From Accumulibacter sp. (lineage in GTDB: Bacteria; Pseudomonadota; Gammaproteobacteria; Burkholderiales; Rhodocyclaceae), in assembly GCA_016788495.1 (NCBI GenBank), contig JAEUOM010000070.1:1-61521 (forward strand): DNA of 61,521 nucleotides, written 5' to 3'. Below, piece after piece: positions 45,616-53,276 of this stretch. Position numbers and translations under genes: made by a program. How positions within the stretch are numbered: the first letter of the stretch is position 1; every line of letters starts with the position of its first letter. A model generated the notes under the pieces. It did not search any database. It was not told where the DNA came from and saw only the letters and a program-made list of their open reading frames with translations.

Positions 45616-46527
45616 TCACGCGCCGCGGAAGGCGCGCACGCCGAGAAGTACGCCGGCCAGCAGCAGACCGATGCCGAGCAGCGCCGAGCCGCCGGGCAGC
45701 GAGCCGCGCCAGATGAAGGCGTAGGCAAAGGCGGCGACGGTCTCGAAGACGATCAACTGGCCGCTGAGCGCGGTCGGCAGCAACTGGCTGGCCCGATTCC
45801 AAAGCAGGGTGCCAAGCCACGAGGCACAGAAACCGAGCGTCAGCATCAGTCCGACGTAGCGCATTGGCTGCGGTCCCAGCGGGTAGTCAAAACGGTCGTC
45901 CGGCCAGACGCCGGCAGCGGCCATGCCGACCGCTGCCAGGGGCAGCGTCGTCAGCCCCTGCGCCAGAGCCCAGGTCCCGGAACCGATCTGCGGCCGCTGC
46001 CGCAACCAGCTTGAGTTGCGCACCGGGTACCAAGTCCAGGCGGCGACCGCTGCCATTGCCAGCAGCGCTCCGCGCAGGTAGTCGTCGGCACTGCGCTGCC
46101 CGCCGAGCACAGTCATCTCGTGGCGGTTGACCAGGGCGATGCCGATCGCGATTGCCGTCAGTGAGGGCAGCAAACGACGCCATGGCAACGCCGCGCTGCC
46201 GAAATTGGCGACAATGGCGATGATGATCGGCAGGGTCCCGATGAGCATCGTCGGCAACGGCGCGCCGGCGAGTTGGATGGCCGACGCCAGGAAAAGGTAG
46301 TAGAGGATGTTGCCGACCAGCGCCAGCTCGAAAGCCATTCGCCAATCCTGGCGCTGCAGCCGCGACAGACGCGCGCGGTCGCTCCATGCGAGCAGCAGGG
46401 CGATCAGCCCGAAACCGAAGTAGCGGCCGAAGGACAGCATCGCCGGCGGATACTCGGGCAGCAGCAGTGGAACGACGAAGACCAGTCCCCAGAGCATGCC
46501 GGCACCGAGCGCGCAGGCGATGCCCAC
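45616..46527 (-). CDS. EamA/DMT-superfamily transporter
   Basis: A 303-residue membrane protein with about ten hydrophobic helices in two EamA halves (ACALGAGMLWGLVFVVPLLL at the start; MLTLGFCASWLGTLLWNRAS in the second half). The substrate cannot be predicted. The only clear start is a GTG at 46527 that leaves almost no residues before helix 1. The MITE begins 14 bases upstream, so the native N-terminus, ribosome-binding site or promoter may have been altered by the insertion. Confidence 0.83.
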   Translation of the reverse strand: MGIACALGAGMLWGLVFVVPLLLPEYPPAMLSFGRYFGFGLIALLLAWSDRARLSRLQRQDWRMAFELALVGNILYYLFLASAIQLAGAPLPTMLIGTLPIIIAIVANFGSAALPWRRLLPSLTAIAIGIALVNRHEMTVLGGQRSADDYLRGALLAMAAVAAWTWYPVRNSSWLRQRPQIGSGTWALAQGLTTLPLAAVGMAAAGVWPDDRFDYPLGPQPMRYVGLMLTLGFCASWLGTLLWNRASQLLPTALSGQLIVFETVAAFAYAFIWRGSLPGGSALLGIGLLLAGVLLGVRAFRGA

Positions 46528-46540
46528 AATCAGTGGCGCT

Positions 46541-46708
46541 CTAGCAGCCTGTCGGACTTGACCAAGTCGGCTGCAAGAAGTGGGTAGTCGGCTCCTTTCT
46601 CCCCGTATTTCTGCACGAATAGAACCACTGTTCGCTTGAAATCCGTGAAAATCTGCGCTCGTCTCCCACTTCTTTCGCTTCGACCCATCAAGTCCGACAG
46701 GCTGCTAG
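46541..46708 (-). mobile_element. MITE copy 2, 168 bp, opposite orientation to copy 1
   Basis: This is the reverse complement of the element at 3465-3632, with the same length, the same terminal CTAG plus CAGCCTGTCGGACTTGA repeats, and about eight substitutions. It lies between the start of the EamA gene and the end of ubiT, so on the minus strand it follows ubiT and precedes EamA. A frame of about 55 codons is open through this copy but is broken by TGA in copy 1, so it is probably not a gene. Confidence 0.88.
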
Positions 46709-46772
46709 CCGGCAACACTGGCGACATGCTTCGCCGCGACGCCGGCGCCGGTCCCCCGGGCGACTCCCGGGC

Positions 46773-47225
46773 TCAACGCTGGAAGGGCGACAGTCGAGGC
46801 AACGATGGCCACTCGATGGCGTCGAGCATGTTCTTGACCAGCAGCCCGAGTTCGGTGTCACCGACGATCGACAGCTCGCGCTTGAAGAACAGGGTATCCG
46901 GGTCTTCCTGCCGTGCCAGCAGTTGCAGAAAGGCCGAAAGGTTGGCCTGGAACCAGAGATCCGGCGCCTGCGGGGCGGTCAGCAGTGGCCGGAAGAGACC
47001 GCCGCGATAGACGAACGCAGCGACGCCTCCGGCATCAAGAACCTCGACGACAAAGCTGCGCTCGTCGAGCTGCGCCAGGCTGTCGGCCGGCAGCAGGCCG
47101 ACCTTGGCGGCCGCATTGAGCGCTGTCGTCAGCGCCAGCGAGTGCGGCCACTGCGGCAGATGCGCTCCGATCGTCGCGAAGACGCCTGGCAACTTGAAGC
47201 TCGGAATCGTGAAACCCCGATTCAT
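46773..47225 (-). CDS. ubiT: Ubiquinone biosynthesis accessory protein UbiT (SCP2 domain)
   Basis: UbiT is a lipid-binding SCP2-domain protein needed for O2-independent ubiquinone synthesis; UbiJ is its aerobic counterpart. The 150-residue protein has the SCP2 fold with [39 protein letters not shown] and [19 protein letters not shown]. The ATG overlaps the ubiV stop as ATGA. It is the last gene of ubiU-ubiV-ubiT. Confidence 0.9.
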   Translation of the reverse strand: MNRGFTIPSFKLPGVFATIGAHLPQWPHSLALTTALNAAAKVGLLPADSLAQLDERSFVVEVLDAGGVAAFVYRGGLFRPLLTAPQAPDLWFQANLSAFLQLLARQEDPDTLFFKRELSIVGDTELGLLVKNMLDAIEWPSLPRLSPFQR

Positions 47226-48145
47226 GAGTGAATTCCTTCGCGATTGACGGGCGTGGCAGCCTGGTGACGCGCAATGCCGGCATCGCCGAACCAGTAGCCG
47301 TCGACCAGCCCGTCGCTCGCCCAGACCGAGGTGTCCGACAGATGCGCTTCGCCACGGCGGGCCGCGTCGAAGGCGGCGATGACCGCCGTCATCGCCTGCG
47401 GTTGCGGACTGATGCGCATCACCTCGATGCCCATCGCCAGCAGCTCCGGAACCTGCGGCAGGAGACTGTAGGTCTGCGCGGACATCGTCTGGATGCCGTT
47501 GATGGTGAGGAAAGGCTGTCCCTCGCGGGTGCGCAGGGTTATCCCCTGCGGGTGGTCGAGACATCTGAACTGGCAGTCGTCCTTGCCGAGATTGTAGTGG
47601 CGGGCAGTGAAGCAACGGGCGGAGAAGGCCAGCGGGAGCTTGCCGAAAACGAAGACCTCGGTTTCGACGCCGGCTGGACGCGCGCCGTGCAGCGTCTCGA
47701 TCAGCCGCCGGTCGGCCTCGAGCGGCGGTAGCCAGCGCCGCATGCCATGCCGGGCGAACGTCGCCAACGTGACCTCGTTGTAGATGTTGAGATGGGGTCC
47801 GGCGACGAACGGCCGGCCGGCGGCGATGCCGACCGCGCCGAGGTCGTTGGCCTCGAGCAGGCAGCCGGGAATCTCGCACAGCTCATCGGCCAGGCGCCGC
47901 AGCGCCTTCAGGTCGCTCTCCGATTCGAGCAGCGCCTGCGCGGCAATGACGACCTCCTTGCCGGCCGCGGCGAGATCGCGCGCCAGGCCCAGCCAGTCAG
48001 CGGTGCGAATCTGCTGCCGGCGCGAGCAGACGACTTCGCCAAGGCAGACGATGTCGATCGCCGGGTTTTGCGCCATCGCGGCGTAGAACTCGAAGACCTC
48101 GTGCTTCGGCCAGAAGTAGAGCAACGGTCCGAGCGAGAGCTTCAC
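47222..48145 (-). CDS. ubiV: O2-independent ubiquinone hydroxylation protein UbiV
   Basis: UbiV, with UbiU, inserts hydroxyl groups into the ubiquinone ring without oxygen, using prephenate as donor. The 307-residue U32-family protein has an early cysteine near [12 protein letters not shown] and a later [20 protein letters not shown] with spacing C-x12-C-x3-C, matching the known 4Fe-4S ligands. The GTG at 48145 is preceded by AGGGGGA and gives the family start [13 protein letters not shown]; a GTG at 48166 upstream is less likely. The gap to ubiU is 11 bases. Confidence 0.92.
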   Translation of the reverse strand: MKLSLGPLLYFWPKHEVFEFYAAMAQNPAIDIVCLGEVVCSRRQQIRTADWLGLARDLAAAGKEVVIAAQALLESESDLKALRRLADELCEIPGCLLEANDLGAVGIAAGRPFVAGPHLNIYNEVTLATFARHGMRRWLPPLEADRRLIETLHGARPAGVETEVFVFGKLPLAFSARCFTARHYNLGKDDCQFRCLDHPQGITLRTREGQPFLTINGIQTMSAQTYSLLPQVPELLAMGIEVMRISPQPQAMTAVIAAFDAARRGEAHLSDTSVWASDGLVDGYWFGDAGIARHQAATPVNREGIHS

Positions 48146-48156
48146 CGTTCGTCCCC

Positions 48157-49170
48157 CTAGCGCCACGGGCGGCTGTAGGCACCAAGCGTCACTTGGCTGC
48201 CTTCGGCCAGCCGGGCGAGTTCGGCCTGCCAGGCCGGTCGGACGCTGAAGCCCTTCTCGGCGCTCGCGAGTTCGTCAAGCGCCGCACGCAGCGTACGCGT
48301 CACCTGCGCGACGTAGGTCGGGCTGCGCTGGCGGCCTTCGACCTTGATCGCAGCGACGCCGATGCGGGCAATCTCGGGCAGGATCTCGAGCACGTTGAGA
48401 CTCGTCGGTTCCTCGAGCGCGTAATAGGTTTCTCCCTGCACCTCGAAGCGCCCCTTGCACAGCGTCGGGTAGCCGGCCGGCTCGGCATCGGCAAAGCGGT
48501 CGATCAGGATGCCGTTCAGCCGCGTCGCCATGCCGTCCGGCGATCGCTGCCAATGTACGAACTTTGCCGGCGAGCAGGCGCCGACGGTGTTCGGCGACTC
48601 GCCGGTGGCGTATGAGGAGAGCCAGCAACGCCCCTCGTTCATCACGCACAGGCTGCCGAAGCCAAACACCTCGATCTCGACCGGCGTGTTGCGGATCACC
48701 GTCTCGACCTGCGCCAGCGTCAGGACGCGCGGCAGGACGGCGCGTCGCACGCCGAACTCGCGCTGCGCGAAGTTGATCGCCTCGTAGTTCGTCGCCGAGC
48801 CCTGCACCGAAAGGTGGAGACGCAGATCCGGATGGCGACGACTGCTGTCGTCGAGCAGGCCGACGTCGGCAAGGATGACGGCGTCGACGCCGAGATCTGC
48901 CGCCCCGTCGACCGCTCGCTGCCAGTCGGCGAAGCGTCCTGGCTGGGCAAAGGTGTTGATCGCCATCAGAACCTGGCAGCGGCGTGCTTGGGCGTAGCGA
49001 ATCCCTTCGATCATGGCCTTGTGGTCGAAATTGAGGCCGGCGAAGTTGCGCGCGTTGGTATCGTTGCGATAACCGAGATAGACCGCGTCGGCCCCGTGGT
49101 CTACCGCGGTCTTGAGCGCCGGCAGGCTGCCCGCCGGGCAAATGAGCTGGGGTATCTTGCGAGCTGCCAT
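48157..49170 (-). CDS. ubiU: O2-independent ubiquinone hydroxylation protein UbiU
   Basis: Partner of UbiV in a heterodimer where each subunit carries a 4Fe-4S cluster. The 337-residue U32-family protein starts [20 protein letters not shown] and has four candidate ligand cysteines (in [24 protein letters not shown] and [10 protein letters not shown]). It is the first gene of ubiU-ubiV-ubiT and is preceded by an FNR-type box and -10 hexamer with a leader of about 24 bases, so the operon should be induced under anoxia. Confidence 0.93.
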   Translation of the reverse strand: MAARKIPQLICPAGSLPALKTAVDHGADAVYLGYRNDTNARNFAGLNFDHKAMIEGIRYAQARRCQVLMAINTFAQPGRFADWQRAVDGAADLGVDAVILADVGLLDDSSRRHPDLRLHLSVQGSATNYEAINFAQREFGVRRAVLPRVLTLAQVETVIRNTPVEIEVFGFGSLCVMNEGRCWLSSYATGESPNTVGACSPAKFVHWQRSPDGMATRLNGILIDRFADAEPAGYPTLCKGRFEVQGETYYALEEPTSLNVLEILPEIARIGVAAIKVEGRQRSPTYVAQVTRTLRAALDELASAEKGFSVRPAWQAELARLAEGSQVTLGAYSRPWR

Positions 49171-49200
49171 GGAGGAAAGCCTTGATGCACGAAGCTCGCC

Positions 49201-49241
49201 AGTATAGTGACCCCTACCGGGCGCGGCTTGATGCTCGTCAA
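49201..49241 (-). promoter_or_regulatory. FNR-type box and -10 of the ubiU-ubiV-ubiT operon
   Basis: Minus strand: TTGACGAGCATCAA (49241-49228) differs by one base from the FNR consensus TTGATNNNNATCAA. TATACT lies at 49206-49201. The centre of the box is 33.5 bases from the last base of the -10, which places it at about -41.5 from the expected start of transcription, the class II position. The box overlaps the stop codon of the upstream gene. The same geometry is found at the peroxidase promoter. Confidence 0.75.
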
Positions 49242-50050
49242 GTTCCGGCCGATTGACGCAGGCGGAGCCGCAGCTGGCGCAGATAGGCGAGGCCGGTGAC
49301 CGCACGACTGCCGTACCAGGAGACCATCTCGCCGTCGATCAGCTGCCAGCAGCGGGCGGGCATCTCGCCCTGCAGTTGCCGCCGGTCACGCTCGCGAAAA
49401 GGGTAGGGTTCGCTGGCGAGGAAGACGATCTCGGCGTCACGGACCGCATCCGCCAGTTCGACCTGGGGGTAGCGCTGCGCACTGGCGGACGGCAGTGTGT
49501 CCCAGCCGGCTGCCGCCAGCATGCGCGAGATGTAGGTGTCGCGGGCAACGCTGAACCATGGGTCGCGCCAGACCAGGTACAGCACCTGCTGCCGCGGCAG
49601 CATGGCGACGACCTCGGAAAGCGCCGCCCATTCGCGCTCGAAGGCGACAGACAGCGCTGCCGCCTCATCCTCGCGATTGAAGATGCCGCCGAGCAGACGG
49701 TAGAGATCGAGGTTGTCGCGCGCCGCGAGCGGATGGGTGACGATCAGGTGGGGCACGAAGTCTGCCAGGGCGGCGACTTCGTCACGCCGGTTCTCGTCGA
49801 TATTGACGAGCACGTGGGTCGGCTGCAACGCGCGCAGCCGCTCGCGGTCGAATCCCTTCGTTCCGCCGAGCTTTGCGATGCGGCGAACAGTCGCGCGCGG
49901 GTGGATGCAGAAGCCCGTACGGCCAACCAGCTGCTCAGCGAGCCCGAGGGCGATCAGCAGCTCGGTCAGACTCGGAACCAGCGAGACGATCCGCGGCAAT
50001 CCCGCGTAGCGGCCGTGGAGCTTGCCGAGCGCGTCAGACCATTGCATCAT
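49238..50050 (-). CDS. Helical-backbone metal receptor, BtuF-like, without signal peptide
   Basis: A 270-residue protein of the BtuF/periplasmic-binding fold: RIVSLVPSLTELLIALGLAE, GFDRERLRALQPTHVLVN and LYLVWRDPWFSVARDTYIS. In the transport family such proteins bind vitamin B12 or metal chelates outside the membrane. This one begins MMQWSDALGKLHGRYAG with no hydrophobic signal, and no permease or ATPase gene is adjacent, so it may be cytoplasmic or exported by another route. An upstream extension to 50119 (CALACAFPPVRRGC) is weakly hydrophobic but not convincing. Its stop codon lies inside the ubiU FNR-type box. Confidence 0.8.
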   Translation of the reverse strand: MMQWSDALGKLHGRYAGLPRIVSLVPSLTELLIALGLAEQLVGRTGFCIHPRATVRRIAKLGGTKGFDRERLRALQPTHVLVNIDENRRDEVAALADFVPHLIVTHPLAARDNLDLYRLLGGIFNREDEAAALSVAFEREWAALSEVVAMLPRQQVLYLVWRDPWFSVARDTYISRMLAAAGWDTLPSASAQRYPQVELADAVRDAEIVFLASEPYPFRERDRRQLQGEMPARCWQLIDGEMVSWYGSRAVTGLAYLRQLRLRLRQSAGT

Positions 50051-50079
50051 GCAGCCTCTTCGCACAGGAGGAAAAGCAC

Positions 50080-50808
50080 ATGCTAGCGCACAAACTCGCC
50101 GTGGTGACCGGAGCGGCACGTGGCATCGGCTTGGCGGTGGCGCGTGACTTGGCGACTGCCGGCTGCAAGGTCCTGATGGTTGGCCGCAACGCCGAGGCGA
50201 CCGAGGCCGCCGCTGCCCGCCTGCAAGACGATGACCTCGACGTGCTGCCGCACATCGCCGACGTCACCGACGCCAGCGCCATCGCTGCTCTCGCCGCTCG
50301 TCTGCGGCGTGAGTTCGGCCGCGTGGACATCCTGGTCAACAACGCCGGCATCTTTCCGGAAACACGCGACTTTGCCCGTCCCCCGCCGGCGGCGAGCGTC
50401 TTCGCCGTCGATCCGGAAACCGTCACGACGACGATCGAGTGCAATGCCGTGGCGGCGCTGCGCCTGTTGCAGGCCTGTATACCGCTGATGCGCGAAAACG
50501 GCTACGGGCGCATCGTCAACGTCTCTTCGGGGATGGGGCAACTCAGCGAAATGGGCGGTTTCTGGCCCGGATACCGGATGTCGAAGGCGGCGCTGAACGC
50601 GCTGACCCGCCTGGCTGCCAGCGAGCTCGCAGGCAGCCCGATCAAGATCAACTCGGTCTGCCCCGGCTGGTGCCGCACCGGAATGGGCGGCGACAACGCC
50701 ACCCGCAGTGCCGAAGAGGGCGCCAGCGGCATCGTCTGGGCCGCGCTGCTGCCCGAGGATGGCCCCAGTGGCGGCTTCTTCCGTGACCGCCAGGCGATCG
50801 ACTGGTGA
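50080..50808 (+). CDS. Short-chain dehydrogenase/reductase
   Basis: A 242-residue classical SDR with the cofactor motif TGAARGIGLAVA near the N-terminus, LVNNAGIF near residue 88, and the catalytic serine followed by YRMSK (Ser-Tyr-Lys). The substrate is not identifiable. ATG 50080 is preceded by CAGGAGG. It is divergent from the metal-receptor gene and converges on a second SDR gene after a 34-base gap. Confidence 0.9.
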   Translation: MLAHKLAVVTGAARGIGLAVARDLATAGCKVLMVGRNAEATEAAAARLQDDDLDVLPHIADVTDASAIAALAARLRREFGRVDILVNNAGIFPETRDFARPPPAASVFAVDPETVTTTIECNAVAALRLLQACIPLMRENGYGRIVNVSSGMGQLSEMGGFWPGYRMSKAALNALTRLAASELAGSPIKINSVCPGWCRTGMGGDNATRSAEEGASGIVWAALLPEDGPSGGFFRDRQAIDW

Positions 50809-50842
50809 TGCGCCGACGTGCCATCTGGAAGACCCCCACGAG

Positions 50843-51610
50843 CTAGCCCGGTGGTCGCTGACGTGGCTTGCGTGGGGCAGAAGCGAACAGTCGGTCGTAG
50901 ACCGCGTTCGGCAGCAGCCGCAACAGCTTGCCGACGACAGCCATCTGCCACGGCACGACGCTGTAACTGCTGCCCCGTTCGATCACGCGGGCGAAACGCA
51001 CCGCCGCCTCGTCGGCGGCAAGTAGAAAGGGCATCGGGAACTGATTCACCTCGGTCATCGCTGTCCTGACGTAGCCCGGGCAGATGGTGACCACCCGGAT
51101 TCCCGAATCGCGCAGCTCGAGACGCAGGCTCTCGAGATAGCTGATTGCTGCCGCCTTCGACGCGCAATAGGCTGCGGCACCTGCCAGGCCGCGGATGCCT
51201 GCCAGCGAGGCGACGCCGACCAGGCGACCGCGAGCGGCCTGGCGCATGCTGGCAATGAAGGGCGAGAAGGTCGCCGCCATGCCGAAATGGTTGACGTCCA
51301 TCACCCGCCGCATCGCCTCGAGGTCCTCGGTGTGTTCGGTCAGCGTGCCAACCGAGACGCCTGCGTTGGCGATCACGACATCGGGGACTCCGACACAACC
51401 GATGAAGTCTGCGGCCGCGGCGCGCAAGGCGGCGGCGTCGGTGACGTCGAGGGGGTACGCCCTGACCCGTCTTGGCCAGCGAGCCGACAGTTCATGCAGC
51501 AACTGCGGCCGGCGGGCGACAAGCCCGAGCTGCGCCCCGCGCGCGGCGTAGTGCTCCGCCAGCGCCCGACCGATGCCGGAGGAAGCACCCGTGATGAAGA
51601 TTCGATCCAC
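50843..51610 (-). CDS. Short-chain dehydrogenase/reductase
   Basis: A 255-residue classical SDR: TGASSGIGRALAEHY at the start, VIANAGVS near residue 83, and the catalytic YCASK after a serine in VASLAGIRG. The C-terminal 40 residues are basic and end in PRKPRQRPPG. It is the last gene of an argS-SPOR-dsbA-SDR series on the minus strand. The substrate is unknown. Confidence 0.9.
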   Translation of the reverse strand: MDRIFITGASSGIGRALAEHYAARGAQLGLVARRPQLLHELSARWPRRVRAYPLDVTDAAALRAAAADFIGCVGVPDVVIANAGVSVGTLTEHTEDLEAMRRVMDVNHFGMAATFSPFIASMRQAARGRLVGVASLAGIRGLAGAAAYCASKAAAISYLESLRLELRDSGIRVVTICPGYVRTAMTEVNQFPMPFLLAADEAAVRFARVIERGSSYSVVPWQMAVVGKLLRLLPNAVYDRLFASAPRKPRQRPPG

Positions 51611-51693
51611 CGCTGACGGCTCAGCAGCGCAGCGGTGCTAGCTGCGGTTCCCAACGATGCACGTCAGCTGCCGGAATCAGGTGCGCAATGGTC

Positions 51694-52344
51694 TTACTTC
51701 TTTCCGCGCTCGCGCCGGACCTTGCCGATCACCTGGTCGGTCAGCGCCAGCAAGGCGCTGAAATCCTTGAGGTCCTTGCCGGTGACGAGGTACTTGCCAT
51801 CGACGGCGAGCGCCGGGACGCCCTGAATCGCGTACGCCTTTGCCATCTGGTCGGCCTGCTTGACCTTGCTGACCACTCCGAAGGAATTGTAGGCATCGGT
51901 GAACTTCTGGCGGTCGATGCCGCGTGCCGTGGCCCACTCGATGACGCTCTTGTCGTCAAAGAGCTTGCCGCCCTGGCGGTGCAGGGTATCGAAAACGGCG
52001 TTGTCGAGCCGAGCGAGGTCGCCCGTCGCCTCGAGCGCATAGAACAACCGGGCCAGCGGCGCCCACTGCTGGCGGCCGAAGGTGATCGGCACGCGCTTCA
52101 GGACGACGTCGGCCGGCAGCGCCGACGACCACTTGCTCAGGGTCGGGTGCAGCTCGCTGCAATGTGGACAGGCGTACGAGAAGAACTCGACCACCTCGAT
52201 CTTCGCCGGGTTGTCGGTCGTCTGCTGGGGAACGATCGCGACATAGTCGCGACCCGCAACCAGCTCGGCCCGGACCGGTAGTGCTGCCGCCAGCAGGGTG
52301 ATGACGACGGCCAGCAGCCCTCCAGTGAAACGTAGATTCCTCAA
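51694..52344 (-). CDS. dsbA: Thiol:disulfide interchange protein DsbA
   Basis: A periplasmic oxidase that introduces disulfides into exported proteins; LptD, encoded in this window, is a classic client. The 216-residue protein has a signal peptide (FTGGLLAVVITLLAAALPVRA), the thioredoxin active site FFSYACPHC with cysteines at about residues 59 and 62, and a cis-proline segment near GVPALAVDG. TTG 52344 is chosen because AAGGAG lies at the right distance and the signal begins directly; frames open upstream run into the repeat element. Confidence 0.93.
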   Translation of the reverse strand: MRNLRFTGGLLAVVITLLAAALPVRAELVAGRDYVAIVPQQTTDNPAKIEVVEFFSYACPHCSELHPTLSKWSSALPADVVLKRVPITFGRQQWAPLARLFYALEATGDLARLDNAVFDTLHRQGGKLFDDKSVIEWATARGIDRQKFTDAYNSFGVVSKVKQADQMAKAYAIQGVPALAVDGKYLVTGKDLKDFSALLALTDQVIGKVRRERGKK

Positions 52345-52360
52345 TGTCTTCTCCTTCAAG

Positions 52361-52497
52361 GTTGCGAATGAATCCGCTGCGCGGCCGATCTGCGGCGTTT
52401 CCCGCTCACGCCTCATCGATCGACCTGATTCGTCTCTCACCTGCATTCACTCGCGCCGGGCATCGCCCTCGACTCGCGACGATCTCCACACGGCCAT
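52361..52497 (-). repeat. Intergenic repeat / possible structured RNA element, copy B
   Basis: This stretch occupies the gap between the SPOR-gene stop codon and the dsbA ribosome-binding site. It aligns along its whole length with 59511-59650: shared runs include GAATGAAT, GCTGCGCG, CGATCTGCGGC and CTCGCGACGAT (plus-strand spelling). Between conserved CTCGCGCC and CTCGCGACGA blocks it holds a hairpin GGGC-ATC-GCCC, where the other copy has CAGGC-ATTTCG-GCCTG. The element would be transcribed with the SPOR-dsbA message. Confidence 0.7.
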
Positions 52498-53256
52498 TCA
52501 GTCCCGGCGCACGACGTTGGCGTCAATTCCCTGCTTGGCCAGGTCGGCGCGCATGTGGTTCACATCGTCCATCTTGTGATAGGGCCCAAGGCGAACACGG
52601 TACCAGACCTTGTCCTGCAGCATGACCTGCTGGATCCGGGCCTCCGCTCCCATCAACGCCAGCCGGGCCTTCTGGTTGTCAGCATCGCTGGCGCTCAGGA
52701 ACGAGCCGGCCTGCAGGTAGATGGGCTCCTTGAGGCTGTTTTCACTTTTCGCCTCGGCCGGCTTGCCGGCAGCGGCTTTGCCTTCTGCCGTCTTGCCCTC
52801 CGCCGGCCTCCCTTCCGCCGGCTTGGTCTCGGCCGCCTTGCTTTCGATTGGTTTCGTTTCGGTGGGCTTGCCGATCGTCGGCCGCTGCTCGGCCGGTCTG
52901 CTCTCGTCGGGCTTGGGATCGGGAACTGCTTCCGCATTGCCCGGCAGGATCTTGTAGAAGTCGAAACGCGGCTTCTCGGGAATTGGGTCGCCCGGCTTGC
53001 CCGGCAGCGCGACTGGCGCCGAAGCGACCGGCGGTACCTCGCTCGCCGGCTGGCCGGCCGGCTTGCTGCCGACCGGCGGCGGCAGTCTTGGCTGCTGACC
53101 GGTCGTCGTGAAGGGCAGCGGCGCCTTGTTGACATACCAGACGACAGCGGCAACCGCGATGACGCCAATGACGAGGCCGATGAACAGGCCGAGCAGCGTG
53201 CCGCCGCCCGATTTCCTTCCGGGTGCCGCCTTGCGGGGTCTCATGTCACGACTCAT
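52498..53256 (-). CDS. SPOR-domain membrane protein, FtsN-like
   Basis: A 252-residue bitopic inner-membrane protein: basic cytoplasmic start (MSRDMRPRKAAPGRKSGGG), one membrane helix (LLGLFIGLVIGVIAVAAVVW, about residues 21-40), a long Pro/Lys/Glu/Ala linker with repeated KPAE/KPTE-type units (about residues 110-165), and a C-terminal SPOR domain (IYLQAGSFLSASDADNQKAR to the end) that binds denuded peptidoglycan at division sites. AGAGGA precedes the ATG. It follows argS by 20 bases. Confidence 0.9.
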   Translation of the reverse strand: MSRDMRPRKAAPGRKSGGGTLLGLFIGLVIGVIAVAAVVWYVNKAPLPFTTTGQQPRLPPPVGSKPAGQPASEVPPVASAPVALPGKPGDPIPEKPRFDFYKILPGNAEAVPDPKPDESRPAEQRPTIGKPTETKPIESKAAETKPAEGRPAEGKTAEGKAAAGKPAEAKSENSLKEPIYLQAGSFLSASDADNQKARLALMGAEARIQQVMLQDKVWYRVRLGPYHKMDDVNHMRADLAKQGIDANVVRRD

Positions 53257-53276
53257 GGAAATCCTCTGTACTCTTA

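Noticed and set aside
46541..46708. A small protein encoded within the MITE
   Set aside because: A frame of about 55 codons is open in this copy, but the matching frame in copy 1 has an in-frame TGA, and there is no start signal. A non-coding element explains both copies.
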